Shown in pieces: positions 1 through 9,164 of a DNA stretch of 38,929 nucleotides (position 1 is its first letter; each line of letters begins with the position of its first letter). Under the pieces are notes generated by a model. That model had not been told where the DNA came from and searched no databases. It worked only from the letters and a program-made list of their open reading frames with translations. The DNA is from Candidatus Rifleibacteriota bacterium. GTDB taxonomy: Bacteria; Muiribacteriota; Ozemobacteria; Ozemobacterales; Ozemobacteraceae. The position numbers were made by a program, and so were the translations under genes. The stretch covers positions 1 through 38,929 of the forward strand of contig JAHISQ010000062.1 of the NCBI GenBank assembly GCA_018818125.1, read 5' to 3'.

Positions 1-59
1 ACAAGCATCACCGGTTTTGGGCATAGCATGCCCCGCGCATCTATTGTTTTTTCAGTCAT
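1..59 (-). CDS. TusA/YedF-family sulfur carrier protein (partial, N-terminus only)
   Basis: Reading the minus strand from an ATG at 59-57 gives MTEKTIDARGMLCPKPVML before the window edge. The D-A-R-G-x-x-C-P-x-P signature is the hallmark of the TusA/YedF/SirA family, in which the CPxP cysteine carries persulfide sulfur (TusA in tRNA thiolation) or is tied to selenium metabolism (YedF). A Shine-Dalgarno GGAGA lies about 6 bases upstream of the ATG, which supports the start. Only 19 codons are inside the window, so TusA and YedF cannot be separated. The gene is divergent from the small peptide gene at 292. Confidence 0.75.
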   Translation of the reverse strand, partial: MTEKTIDARGMLCPKPVML

Positions 60-291
60 AATTAATCTCCATGGCCTGAAAAATACATTTCCCGGAGCAG
101 TAAGTCAAGAACAGCATTTCAAAACCATTTATAGCACCGTTCTGCGTGCATACATACAAATAATTGATTGCCAGATTGCAGGGTTGTGGTGGTATTGTAG
201 AAATGGATTGAAATCCAGAGTTGCCGAAATGGTTTTTGGATCATACTGGAATTATTGATAGATAATCTTAAATTCTTATTTTGAGAGCATT

Positions 292-465
292 ATGAAACAT
301 CCGATTATTATATTTTGTGTTGCTATTTTTCTTTTAATGCCTAATTCCAAAGGATTTTCACAAAATAAAATAGTTGAAGCAAAAGTGATTTATGAAGTCG
401 TGTTAAAGTCTGGGGCAACAGTGGCTTTGGATTCAATTGAAGCCATGTCTCAATTGTTGGGCTAA
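292..465 (+). CDS. Small secreted peptide, 57 aa, unknown function
   Basis: This short frame starts MKHPIIIFCVAIFLLMPN and has a clear signal peptide: a basic start, a hydrophobic core to about residue 17, and likely cleavage near GFSQ. A mature peptide of about 33 residues follows, containing KVIYEVVLKSG and ending ALDSIEAMSQLLG. A GAGAG ribosome-binding site sits about 5 bases before the ATG. I do not recognise the family. It is a single gene divergent from the TusA/YedF start. It is supported by the signal peptide and ribosome site only, since no homologue is recalled. Confidence 0.5.
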   Translation: MKHPIIIFCVAIFLLMPNSKGFSQNKIVEAKVIYEVVLKSGATVALDSIEAMSQLLG

Positions 466-670
466 TCCTCAGCTTCTAAATAAATGAGTTGTCGAATAAT
501 CAATCCTCGTCATCTGTCTTCATAAGTGAAACGCTGCTTTTACCAATGAATCATGAGATTACTCAGAACCGTCCCTGCGCAACTCACGCACACATTATAG
601 TGTTTTTTTTGATAGTGACTTGGCAAGGGATTATTTTCCGGGCAACTTTCGATTCCTTTTCGACGCTTTC

Positions 671-961
671 CTACATGCCTTCAAACAGTATGACATTGGT
701 TTCTGCGGATTTTTGTCGAAGTTTTTTGGCTTCGGAATATTCGGGGGAGTTGTACCACAGTTTCGCATCCTCCAGGGATTTGAACTCAATCATGACAACT
801 CGTGGCGGGTTCCAGTCTCCCTCAAGAATCTCGGTTTTCCCGCCCCTTGCAAGAGGTTTGCCGCCATATTTTTGGAGGGTCGCAGCTCCTCTTTTTTTGT
901 AGTCTTCGTAACCTGCGGGGTCCTTGATATCGATATCAAGAATTACATATGCCGCCATCAT
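671..961 (-). CDS. DUF1330 family protein
   Basis: A 96-residue cytosolic protein beginning MMAAYVILDIDIKDP. The pattern of an N-terminal beta strand with D-P-x-x-Y-x-x-Y, then G-G-x-x-L-A-R-G-G, then a strand of the R-V-V-M-I-E-F type and W-Y-N-S-P-E-Y is the DUF1330 ferredoxin-like (dimeric alpha/beta barrel) fold. Molecular function is not established for the family. An upstream extension is open, but the strong AAGGAGA ribosome site just before the double ATG at 961/958 makes this the start. It is the last gene of the minus-strand run, 162 bases after the RDD protein gene. Confidence 0.85.
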   Translation of the reverse strand: MMAAYVILDIDIKDPAGYEDYKKRGAATLQKYGGKPLARGGKTEILEGDWNPPRVVMIEFKSLEDAKLWYNSPEYSEAKKLRQKSAETNVILFEGM

Positions 962-1123
962 CGGTTCTCCTTCGGAAGGATTTTTACTATTTCGATAATT
1001 CTCTGTAAACTTCTTGATAGGAAGTTCAATCCTCGGTTTGAAGTTACCACCCACCAATTTTAGTGTCAATGGTCGCGAAGTTGGCACTGGAGAATACGGG
1101 AAACAATTAAATTCGTAGACTCA

Positions 1124-2545
1124 TTATTGATGATTTCCATTCTCGGGAATGGAATTGCTTTTTCGGGCAACGATTATCCTGGTTCCGACGATGAGATCAA
1201 TGATTCGCCGGTTATCTTTTCGGGGGAAAAAAAGGCCGAATTCGATGGAAAGAAACACGGCGGCTGCCCCAAGAGTAAAAAACTGTTCGGGGAGCAGCTT
1301 CCAGTCCAAGGTATTCAGATACAGTGAAAATGCCTCGGCCACCGCCAACAAGAACAGCAAAATGCCAAATATAAGAGGCGGGCGGCTACACAACTGCCCT
1401 TTTGAGGCTGACCGGTTGGAAACTGCGTCGATGATCCGGATCCCCATAATTCTTTTTCCCAGGCTCTGTCCCGGCCACAAATAGATATCTTTCAAGAAAA
1501 TATGAAAAACCAGGAGAATACTTCCCAAATTCATGGAAAAATCAACCGAAAGACCGCCCACGAACTTTTCGCAAAGAACTGTGCTTCCAATAATCAGCCA
1601 AAACACCAGGAGGGCAAAGGCTAAGTCAATGCAGAATGACAAAAACTGAGCGAATCGGGAAGCACTTTCAATTGGATGAAGTATTTCGTCAGACCTGTGA
1701 ACAGGCATCTCGCCATCCGGGAGAGTCGCAGACGAGGCCTTCCATTTCTTGTACAAAATGAAGGAAACAAGCGTGAGAATCAGACCTGAGAGGTTGCGGA
1801 AAAGAATATTTCTTTCCAAAGTTGTACGAAGAAGCTGAATAGTTTTTTCTCGGTGGGTTCCGATTTCTTGACAAACGCTTGAAGTCCCCACCTTTGAGCC
1901 AAAAGCATATGCAGTTTCCAGTGAGGTGAATGCTGCAACCTGGCCGCTAATATCAGGGAAATAGTTGGCAGCGATTGCCAAAAAGAAGGTTGCCAGGCGT
2001 CCGAAATCCATTTCTTTCCAGGGGTCTCCGATGAAAGGCAGAAATGGGTGTTCGATACTCTGATTCCTCTCGATAAATGCAGCGGATGCGAGGAGGGAAA
2101 ATTTCTCGTTCTCCTTTTCCAGTTCTTCAATGAGCTTTGGATATCCCGGAGTTTTGGGGTCAGCCCCGCTAAAAAGATGAAGGTCACAGAAAACAATGGG
2201 CTGTGACGCCAGAAATACATAGAAATTCCCCCACTCTGGGCAGGGATATTCCTGCAATTCCTCCTGGCAGGAACACCATTGGGGATGATTTCCAGTTTCT
2301 TTGAAAAGAGGGCAGGTTTCCCCGACTGTACGGAGGATTGCAACCTGCGGATGAATCAGCGGGAGTTTCTCTAGGAGACCGGGAGTAGCCTTTTCCTGTG
2401 CAAAAAGATGGTCTTGGAGTTTTTCCCTGTACTCGGCGCAGATTTCCGGAGGAGAAGAAAACGACAGGTTCTTTAAAGCCCAGCTCGGAATAGTTGAAAA
2501 AAGAAGGACGGCAAGAAATACACAGTTCAAAATAAAGTTTCTCAT
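1124..2545 (-). CDS. RDD-family membrane protein with large periplasmic N-terminal domain
   Basis: A 473-residue protein. Residues 1-24 (MRNFILNCVFLAVLLFSTIPSWA) are a signal peptide. About 220 residues of Cys-containing extracytoplasmic sequence follow, which I do not recognise. The C-terminal part has four or more membrane segments and the RDD signatures: R-F-A-Q-F-L-S-F-C-I-D near residue 300, G-Q-S-L-G-K-R-I-M-G-I-R-I-I, and a final N-R-R-I-I-D-L-I-V-G-T-R. RDD domains are membrane modules of mostly unknown function, and some are linked to ion/proton exchange. The start is set by GGAAAG seven bases before ATG 2545; an upstream ATG at 2566 is less likely. Domain call is firm, function open. 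Confidence 0.8.
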   Translation of the reverse strand: MRNFILNCVFLAVLLFSTIPSWALKNLSFSSPPEICAEYREKLQDHLFAQEKATPGLLEKLPLIHPQVAILRTVGETCPLFKETGNHPQWCSCQEELQEYPCPEWGNFYVFLASQPIVFCDLHLFSGADPKTPGYPKLIEELEKENEKFSLLASAAFIERNQSIEHPFLPFIGDPWKEMDFGRLATFFLAIAANYFPDISGQVAAFTSLETAYAFGSKVGTSSVCQEIGTHREKTIQLLRTTLERNILFRNLSGLILTLVSFILYKKWKASSATLPDGEMPVHRSDEILHPIESASRFAQFLSFCIDLAFALLVFWLIIGSTVLCEKFVGGLSVDFSMNLGSILLVFHIFLKDIYLWPGQSLGKRIMGIRIIDAVSNRSASKGQLCSRPPLIFGILLFLLAVAEAFSLYLNTLDWKLLPEQFFTLGAAAVFLSIEFGLFFPRKDNRRIIDLIVGTRIIVARKSNSIPENGNHQ

Positions 2546-2682
2546 TGAACACTTTCCATTGTACATGGTGAATTTGCTTTTCTTTTCTCAGAATACCATC
2601 TGCAACTTTTGGCGACAACCTGAGTTCTTTATGCCCAAACAACCCGGACCATCACTGTTTCCCATGCTCACAAAATAAAATG

Positions 2683-3699
2683 CTATAAGCGGCTTAAGAG
2701 AATATTAAGATATTTTGGCCAATACATACTGATACCCGAGTGCCTTTTTCCATAAATCAGGACCCATTCTGATTTTGGATTAAGAGCCATCAATTCTCGC
2801 CCAGTATTTACTTCCTGGTTAAACCGGAAAGGAAACATTCCATCGCGTTGAGCCCTGACAACAATTGTTGGCTTGCTTTTCAAATTTCCTAAGCGATCTT
2901 TAATCAGTTCCGGGTATGAAACTGCTGACATAGCCAACACTCCAGAACAAAGATCAGGGTATTCCAGTCCAAGCATCCAGGCGTATACCCCATCCATCGA
3001 AAAACCTGTAAAAATAATTTTTTCACTATCAATCGGGTATTTTTTCTTCAATTCATCGATTAATTTGGGAAAATAGGGCGCAATTTCCCTGAAGATTTTC
3101 TTGTCATTTACCGAGAATGTTTTTGTTGGGTATTTACTGATCATGTGATCAAGTATTCCAGAGCGAACAAATATGCATTCAGATGGGGTTCTGGAATACA
3201 GGGTTAAAAGCTTCTTTTGATCAAAATCTCTGCCATCACCCGGATGCCCCAATCTGAAAATTAGTGGAAGTTTTGATTTAGTTTGAAAATCTGGAGGAAG
3301 GAAAACATCACATATTCCCTCCAGATCACATATTGGCTTCAAATCAAGTTCATGATGGATCGGTTCATCTCTATCTCGATAAATTATGTAGCTTGGCTCA
3401 AAAAAAGATTCTGTTTTGAGAGTCTTAAAAAAAAGTGGTGCATAATACTGGGGATTAAAAAAGCAGAAAGCCACAGACAGCAGAGTTGCAAAGGATGCAA
3501 AAATCAAGAAAATTCTTGGTTTTTTTATAAAAGTATAGATAGCATGCGGGAAAAGAACTGGCGATGAAATCAGCAGGTATAAAAAAGCAGGGTTTATGGC
3601 CGCAATATAGTATTCGCGGGGAATCAGGGGGCCAAATGTCAGTGAGTAAACAGATCCCCAAAAAAGGAAATACATTACTGCCAGAATTTTGTTTTTCAT
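2683..3699 (-). CDS. Membrane-anchored alpha/beta hydrolase (esterase-like)
   Basis: A 338-residue protein. The N-terminal third has three hydrophobic helices (about residues 5-22, 33-55, 63-82), followed by a hydrolase domain that probably faces the periplasm. The nucleophile elbow is G-F-S-M-D-G with Ser234, the acid is probably Asp286 (R-A-Q-R-D-G) and the base His320 (K-R-H-S-G). L-G-H-P-G-D-G at 150-156 would form the oxyanion region, as in PHB-depolymerase or dienelactone-hydrolase type enzymes. The substrate cannot be told. The elbow departs from GxSxG (Asp before Gly). There is no strong ribosome site. It is flanked by other envelope genes on the same strand with gaps of 137 and 183 bases. 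Confidence 0.75.
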   Translation of the reverse strand: MKNKILAVMYFLFWGSVYSLTFGPLIPREYYIAAINPAFLYLLISSPVLFPHAIYTFIKKPRIFLIFASFATLLSVAFCFFNPQYYAPLFFKTLKTESFFEPSYIIYRDRDEPIHHELDLKPICDLEGICDVFLPPDFQTKSKLPLIFRLGHPGDGRDFDQKKLLTLYSRTPSECIFVRSGILDHMISKYPTKTFSVNDKKIFREIAPYFPKLIDELKKKYPIDSEKIIFTGFSMDGVYAWMLGLEYPDLCSGVLAMSAVSYPELIKDRLGNLKSKPTIVVRAQRDGMFPFRFNQEVNTGRELMALNPKSEWVLIYGKRHSGISMYWPKYLNILLSRL

Positions 3700-3882
3700 G
3701 CTTTTAATAGGCTTTCAGACTCAACTTGGGTTTTACTATGACTTTTCTAATGATACATCTTTGATCCAAAATTGAAAAACTGGCAAAACCGACAGCACTA
3801 ACTTCTGTCAGAAAAGTCAGAAAAAATTTTTTCTTCAATACAGCTGTAATTATACCATAAGCCCACCAAGGTTAACCCAGTT

Positions 3883-6090
3883 CTACTTTCTCAGATTGTG
3901 CAGGTTCTCAAATCTATTTGCTTTGGAGAACTCTTTTTCGAGCTTTTCAACAACTTCCAGGCAGGGATCAATTTTTGCCACAATTGAACTTTCAGTGACT
4001 TCCGCATAGAAATCTGGCTTAATCAGCTCATTAGGCTTAGGATAAGAAAAATCTTTGAATTTCTTTCCCCATGGCAGAAAATCCTTATATGGAATAGACA
4101 AAGTGACAAGGTGTTTGAAGAGATTCAGTTTAAAATGATTCCCGGTCTGAATAATTCTTCCACCACATGGTTCGCCAATTAGAATTGCTCTTTTCATCTC
4201 TTTCAGAACTGACGCACAATCAAAAGCGGTAGAAAAGGTTTTAGGTCCGATCACCAGATACACCCGGCCCTTAAACGCATTCTCGTTTCCTGTCGTATCA
4301 TCGGAATACATATAAGCTTTTTTCTCACCGTAGGCCATACCATTTTCAAACTGCGCTCCAGCAAGAGATTCAGCCAGTTTGGACTTCTTAACCCGTCCGC
4401 CATTATAAACTCTGAATTTGGCGGAAGTTAATTTACACAGCAAATCTTCAAGAGCCATGGAGTTTCCACCGCCGTTTTCTCTAATGTCTATAACAAGAGA
4501 TTTGATCGTGTTTTTTTTGAACTCTTTGTCAAGACTGGTAAGCATATCTGAGAATTCCTGATTTTGCTGAAAGTAATCAAGTTTCAGGTATAGAGTCTCT
4601 TTTGAAAGAGGTTTAAGTATCACCTGGCCCTCGACCTTAACATTATTCTCAACCTCCCAGAATGGCACGGGTTTAATCAGGACTTCAGATAAATGATTTT
4701 GGAAGTTAAGTGTAAGAGAAAAGGATGTTTTTGCGCCAAATGCGAGATAGAAATAGTAAGAAAATTCGTCACTGGCAAAGCTGCTCAGCTTGTTGGCGAA
4801 GGTTTCACCACAAGTCGTCATCGCCATTTTCTGCAAAACTACGTTTGTATTCAGATCACCAAAACGAACTATTTCAGAACCGGCATTCAATCCAAGGCTG
4901 TTTTTGGGAACAAACAGTTTGCTGCCACTTATGATGGGCTGAAAGGGGAATATATTTATATTTCTCTGTAGGAAGTCTGATTCAAGCAATTCTTTAAGCT
5001 TGTAAAAGTTGGTGTAGATATGCCCATCGTTGAATCCGGAAGCAAATTTCATAAGTCTTCTAGAAGCTTCAAGCAGTGACAAATCTTTGGTTTTGGGCTC
5101 TGAAGTTAAATCTTCGCAGGTCTTTTGAAACTTCTGGGATTTCATGAAATCAAAGGAATCTACATAAGCGTCTTCAAATGATTTAACAACCCGATGACAT
5201 TCTTTTAAAAAGAACTCCGAACTGATTTTAGGAATCTTCTCGTAGTAGTACTGATAATTGATCGTTTTCAGATCACTTAACGTGAAGTTAACCTTTGTCT
5301 GCTGCCCTTTTCGACGGATTAGAAGTTCATGGCTTTTATCCTCGGCGAGACTTCCGAACAAATCTGAGCAATTCGATGAATAGAGTTTCCGATCATTCAC
5401 TTTCAGTAGAATGTCGCCAGGCTTCAGATCCTGGTTATCTCCACGATTTCCAGATACAACAAGCAGCATGGCAGTTAGAGTGTTCTCTCTCACCGAAAGG
5501 TCATCTATCTGCCACTTTTCAGCACATTCTAGAAAATTTCCTTCTGCAAGAAATGATTCACCCGGAATAGAAAAAGAGTTCTCAGCGAAAATGCAGAAAC
5601 CTGTCGCTCCATGATTAACGTCCATTGCTCTTTCCAGTTTTGTCAGGTCGGGCATGTAAAAAACAAGGAATTTTCCTTCAGGAAAGGGATTGAGGAAAAT
5701 CGCCCAGTTGTTCTTTCCGGCCAATTCTTTGTTGTAAAATTTAAGTGTCTGATTTTCGTATCTGACTGGCAGAAAATCTTTGTTTCGGGCGAGAAAGGCA
5801 TTTGTTTTTTCGGTCCCGAAGATAAATACGACTTCATTGGATTCTGGTGAAAATTCGGTGTCCAGAACGATCTTTACCGGCCCGAACTGTTTGAGAAAGT
5901 TGCTGAGCAAATTGGCCTTTTCAACGACCTTCTGGTTTGCTTCGGCCCCAAGCCCCAGCGAAGGCACTACTAAAGTCTGGTTGTTGCCTGATTCGTAGTA
6001 TTCGTTGATTGTACACGGGCTTGAAAAACATGCTGATGAAATAAGCAAAAAACAGAAAATACCAATAATTCTTTTTTTTAAAATAAGCAT
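3883..6090 (-). CDS. Secreted S41 (C-terminal processing) family peptidase with PDZ domain
   Basis: A 735-residue exported serine protease of the Tsp/CtpA/tricorn-core type. It has a signal peptide (MLILKKRIIGIFCFLLISSAC), an unrecognised 170-residue region, a PDZ domain around 190-270 containing L-K-P-G-D-I-L-L-K-V-N, and a C-terminal catalytic core. The core shows L-V-I-D-I-R-E-N-G-G-G-N and the nucleophile motif G-P-K-T-F-S-T-A, with Ser near residue 620, then G-E-P-C-G-G. S41 enzymes cleave unfolded or specific C-termini in the periplasm. GGAGAG just upstream selects the ATG at 6090 over the one at 6102. It lies 50 bases after the membrane-protein gene at 6141-6959, so co-transcription is likely. 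Confidence 0.88.
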   Translation of the reverse strand: MLILKKRIIGIFCFLLISSACFSSPCTINEYYESGNNQTLVVPSLGLGAEANQKVVEKANLLSNFLKQFGPVKIVLDTEFSPESNEVVFIFGTEKTNAFLARNKDFLPVRYENQTLKFYNKELAGKNNWAIFLNPFPEGKFLVFYMPDLTKLERAMDVNHGATGFCIFAENSFSIPGESFLAEGNFLECAEKWQIDDLSVRENTLTAMLLVVSGNRGDNQDLKPGDILLKVNDRKLYSSNCSDLFGSLAEDKSHELLIRRKGQQTKVNFTLSDLKTINYQYYYEKIPKISSEFFLKECHRVVKSFEDAYVDSFDFMKSQKFQKTCEDLTSEPKTKDLSLLEASRRLMKFASGFNDGHIYTNFYKLKELLESDFLQRNINIFPFQPIISGSKLFVPKNSLGLNAGSEIVRFGDLNTNVVLQKMAMTTCGETFANKLSSFASDEFSYYFYLAFGAKTSFSLTLNFQNHLSEVLIKPVPFWEVENNVKVEGQVILKPLSKETLYLKLDYFQQNQEFSDMLTSLDKEFKKNTIKSLVIDIRENGGGNSMALEDLLCKLTSAKFRVYNGGRVKKSKLAESLAGAQFENGMAYGEKKAYMYSDDTTGNENAFKGRVYLVIGPKTFSTAFDCASVLKEMKRAILIGEPCGGRIIQTGNHFKLNLFKHLVTLSIPYKDFLPWGKKFKDFSYPKPNELIKPDFYAEVTESSIVAKIDPCLEVVEKLEKEFSKANRFENLHNLRK

Positions 6091-6140
6091 TGCTCTCTCC
6101 ATACTTTAGTTTATTCCTGTCTGCTTTCACAGACTCAACA

Positions 6141-6959
6141 TCATTTCTGATTTTCACCGGGAGGGAATATCCGGGCACTTGTTTTATAAAGATCCTGCGG
6201 CATCCAGGACAATCCCCAAAATTTAACAGCGATAAACAGAACCAGAACAGACGCAGCTGTAGTGTGGATAATAACCAGATGATCGGGATTATCAATAACA
6301 ATGACAGCAGCAAGACAGGCAAGCAACAGAGCGATCAGTATCGCTTTGTGAGCTTTAAGCGTAATTTTGAAGGTTTTCACAAAGCGGGTTTGTTTGCCTG
6401 AAAAACGCATCAGAATAGCCGGAAACCAGAAAATTACCGCAACGATCACATTTATCAGCAAAACCTTTACAAAAAAAAGCATTTTCTGCCGGTTAACCGT
6501 CTCGGTAACCATCTGAATATGTTTTTCGGTAACAACAATTTCTTTCCCCGAATCGAAATCACTTCTCGAACCATGCAGATGACAGGAGACCTCGAACGAA
6601 TCTGATGCCCTAACCACACAGTAGAATTTGAATCCGGACGATTGGTTTTCAAAAAGAGGACAAACCGGACAACCATCGGCGAAAGACTGCAGCACTTCAG
6701 GGTAGCTTGCAATACTTTCTCCGGTTCCGGCGAAACCGTGATTAGAGGCAGTTCTAGCATGTTCAGCAAGGACTCTGTTCATGCGAACCATATTTGCCAG
6801 ACAGTCTTTATAAATTTTCTGCCCATAGTTGGGGCGGAAACCATTGGTAGAAATAACAACCACAACAGCAAGCAGACAGAAAAGATAAAGTTTGCATCTG
6901 GAGCTCGGGTAGCAGAAGGAAAACAATAATCTGCAGGCAGGAGATACGTTTTTTTCCAT
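6141..6959 (-). CDS. Membrane protein with pilin-like Cys loop
   Basis: A 272-residue protein. A first membrane helix (about 20-40) is followed by an extracytoplasmic loop of about 120 residues, and then by a helix near 165-185 and two more near 205-250. The loop reads K-D-C-L-A-N-M-x-x-M-N-x-x-L, then G-C-P-V-C-P-L-F, then Y-C-V-V-R and V-S-C-H-L-H-G-S. That order (C-x-x-N helix, CP turn, C-x-x-H-G end) matches the globular ends of many type II/IV pseudopilins, but here there is no prepilin cleavage site and the loop sits in a polytopic protein. Function is unknown. A second ATG lies at 6974. Probably co-transcribed with the S41 protease. Confidence 0.6.
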   Translation of the reverse strand: MEKNVSPACRLLFSFCYPSSRCKLYLFCLLAVVVVISTNGFRPNYGQKIYKDCLANMVRMNRVLAEHARTASNHGFAGTGESIASYPEVLQSFADGCPVCPLFENQSSGFKFYCVVRASDSFEVSCHLHGSRSDFDSGKEIVVTEKHIQMVTETVNRQKMLFFVKVLLINVIVAVIFWFPAILMRFSGKQTRFVKTFKITLKAHKAILIALLLACLAAVIVIDNPDHLVIIHTTAASVLVLFIAVKFWGLSWMPQDLYKTSARIFPPGENQK

Positions 6960-7117
6960 AGTTTCTCGTTCCATATATGATCTGTTTGCAGAATATTACT
7001 TATAACCGGAGTGGTCAACATCATTTATTCTTTGCCAGCCAAGCGCAAATCGATTATGCAGGTAATGAAAGGAAAAGAGCTCCGCGTGAGTTCTGGTTAT
7101 GTTGGTTGAGCCTTTGT

Positions 7118-7696
7118 TTATCGTGGTTTCCAGTCAGGATTTTGCAGACTGTTCAGCACATGATCACGCCAGGCACCATTGATAAAGAGATAGTTTCTGG
7201 CCAAGCCTTCAACTGTGAAGCCTAGACGCTTGAGCAGGCGTGCGCTCCGTTCGTTTTCCGAAAGGTGGTTGGCCATGATCCGGTGAAAATTTAATTCGCC
7301 AAAGACGAACTGTATTGCTGCGACAAGGGCTTCGTACATTAGTCCTTTGCCCTGATAATCCAGATCTATACCATAACCAAGATAGCAGGCCTGGAAAGGG
7401 CCGCGAAACATCTGTGTGAAATTTACGGTTCCAATAACCTGCCTTGATTCTTCGGGAAAAATAAATAGTCGCAAAGAGCTTTCGGATTTAAATTCTACCA
7501 AGGACTTCTGGATTCGCTCTATCCAGAATGGTTCGCTGAAAAATCCTTCTGGCATGGTGGGATCAGTCGGCGCAAAGTGTACACTATTCTTTTGAAAGTA
7601 GCCGATGATCGAAGAGATATCCGACTCATTCGCCATTCTAAGAAATAGTCGACTGGTAGGAATGAAAACGGGGGAGTTGTTTGTCAGATTTGTCAT
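7118..7696 (-). CDS. rimJ: RimJ-type ribosomal-protein alanine N-acetyltransferase
   Basis: A 192-residue GNAT-fold enzyme that would transfer acetyl from acetyl-CoA to the N-terminal Ala of a ribosomal protein (S5 in E. coli). Similarity to E. coli RimJ is high over the core: F-Q-A-C-Y-L-G-Y-G-I, then Y-Q-G-K-G-L-M-Y-E-A-L (the acetyl-CoA binding Q/RxxGxG/A motif), then H-R-I-M-A-N, S-A-R-L-L-K-R-L-G-F, and the end W-R-D-H-V-L-N-S-L-Q-N-P-D-W-K-P-R. The length matches RimJ (194 aa). It is the first gene of the minus-strand run and is divergent from the SDR gene, with about 200 bases of shared control region. Confidence 0.92.
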   Translation of the reverse strand: MTNLTNNSPVFIPTSRLFLRMANESDISSIIGYFQKNSVHFAPTDPTMPEGFFSEPFWIERIQKSLVEFKSESSLRLFIFPEESRQVIGTVNFTQMFRGPFQACYLGYGIDLDYQGKGLMYEALVAAIQFVFGELNFHRIMANHLSENERSARLLKRLGFTVEGLARNYLFINGAWRDHVLNSLQNPDWKPR

Positions 7697-7900
7697 TCTT
7701 TGTTCCTAACATAAAGATCAACACTATGCTCAATCTGAATCTGGCAAAAGCACCTGGCTGTAAATCCGGACGGGTGCGCTGCTCCGGGTTCATGTACATA
7801 GTTAGTCAGTCGCAAAATACAAATATAAGGGTAGCATTAATTGAATCTTTCTGTGTAGAATCTGTTGAAGAATTCCGCGAAAGACAAGGATTATGAGCTC

Positions 7901-8893
7901 ATGAAAATCTTATTAATCGGCGGCACCAGATTTGTCGGTAGACATCTTGTAGATGAGATTGTCAGCCGAGGTCATCATCACCTGACACTTTTTAACCGGG
8001 GAACAAACAACATTTTTCCGCAATTGAAAACCATTATTGGTGACAGGAACAATCAGAACGATATTGAAAAGATTATGCACGAGAATTGGGATGTAATTAT
8101 CGACACCTGTGCCTACTTTCCGCGCCAGGTGAGGATGTTAAACGATGTTTTGCGCTCTGAGGCCAAGTATGTGCTGATTTCTAGTGTCAGTGTTTACAAA
8201 GATCAGGAGAGCCCACATCTGAGCGAGAATGCCGATTTAATCAGCATCTCTGAAGATACTCCGGAACAGATTACTGGAGAAACCTACGGTGGTTTCAAGG
8301 TGCTTTGCGAGAAGGCAGCTGCTGCAATTAGCACTTCGCCACTGATAATTCGCCCCGGTCTGATTGTGGGCCCAAATGATTCAACCGACAGATTTACTTT
8401 CTGGCCTTATCGAATTTCCAATGGGGCTAAGGTGCTCGTTCCTGACTGCCCGCGCGCACCAATGCAGTTTATCGATGTGCGAGATCTGGCTGTTTTTATC
8501 GTAGATTCAATAGAAAAAGGCAGTAAAGGTGCATTTAATCTTGTGAATTCTCCTGGTGAATTCTGCTTTCAGGATTTGATAGAAACCTGTTACAAAGTGA
8601 CTGGCTCAAAAGCTGTTCAAGTAAGGGTCTCTGAAGATTTTCTTTTGAGTAAAAAGGTTGAGCCATGGAGCGATCTGCCTTTCTGGTCGCCAGGCTCTCA
8701 GAGCAATTTTATGCTGACCTCAAATACAAAAGCGCTCAATAACGGTCTTAAGACCAGAACCCTCGAAGAAACGATCAGAGATCTATGTGACTGGTTTACA
8801 GCAGACAATAAAAGTTCGCTAAAAGCCGGTCTGGAAAAGGCAAGAGAAGAACAACTCCTGCTGGAATGGGAAAGTTCTAACGCTTGCTGTTAG
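7901..8893 (+). CDS. NAD(P)-dependent epimerase/dehydratase (extended SDR family)
   Basis: A 330-residue cytosolic Rossmann-fold oxidoreductase. The start MKILLIGGTRFVGRH carries the GxxGxxG-type dinucleotide motif at once, so the ATG at 7901 is chosen over an upstream in-frame start at 7865. Further SDR marks are D-R-N-N near 48, V-L-I-S-S-V-S-V-Y, and the catalytic Y129-x-x-x-K133 pair (Y-G-G-F-K). I-I-R-P-G-L-I-V-G-P and F-I-D-V-R-D-L-A typify the subgroup annotated as isoflavone-reductase-like or CSP41-like SDRs. The substrate is unknown. It appears monocistronic. Confidence 0.85.
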   Translation: MKILLIGGTRFVGRHLVDEIVSRGHHHLTLFNRGTNNIFPQLKTIIGDRNNQNDIEKIMHENWDVIIDTCAYFPRQVRMLNDVLRSEAKYVLISSVSVYKDQESPHLSENADLISISEDTPEQITGETYGGFKVLCEKAAAAISTSPLIIRPGLIVGPNDSTDRFTFWPYRISNGAKVLVPDCPRAPMQFIDVRDLAVFIVDSIEKGSKGAFNLVNSPGEFCFQDLIETCYKVTGSKAVQVRVSEDFLLSKKVEPWSDLPFWSPGSQSNFMLTSNTKALNNGLKTRTLEETIRDLCDWFTADNKSSLKAGLEKAREEQLLLEWESSNACC

Positions 8894-9164
8894 TTGCAGC
8901 GTTGGCTGCATCGCTTCGCAAGAGGAGCTTGCTCGTTTCATATTGAAGGAAAAAAAAAGAGGCACTGGATTCGGAAGACGTCAGGTTCGCTATTCGCCTT
9001 CTTTCAAAACCGGTTAAAACGCTTCCCAAGCTGGTAGAACTAAGATAGGCCCGGTTCGAAACAACATGGAGATCTCCGCCCGATTCGAACAATTCATGCT
9101 CTAAAAATTTATGAAAACCCTGATGTGTTGTGATAAAATGAGGCAAATTGGCGAGGAGAACGTG

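Noticed and set aside
28..258. 76-codon plus-strand open frame
   Set aside because: It overlaps the clear TusA/YedF start on the minus strand and has no ribosome site, signal or recognisable pattern.
489..1063. Plus-strand open frames of 137 and 147 codons
   Set aside because: They lie antisense to the DUF1330 gene, which has a strong ribosome site and a recognised fold.
8877..9146. 89-codon minus-strand frame and T-loop-like strings (ggttcgaaa, gattcgaac near 9053-9090)
   Set aside because: No cloverleaf can be drawn around the strings, and the frame has no start signal or family pattern.
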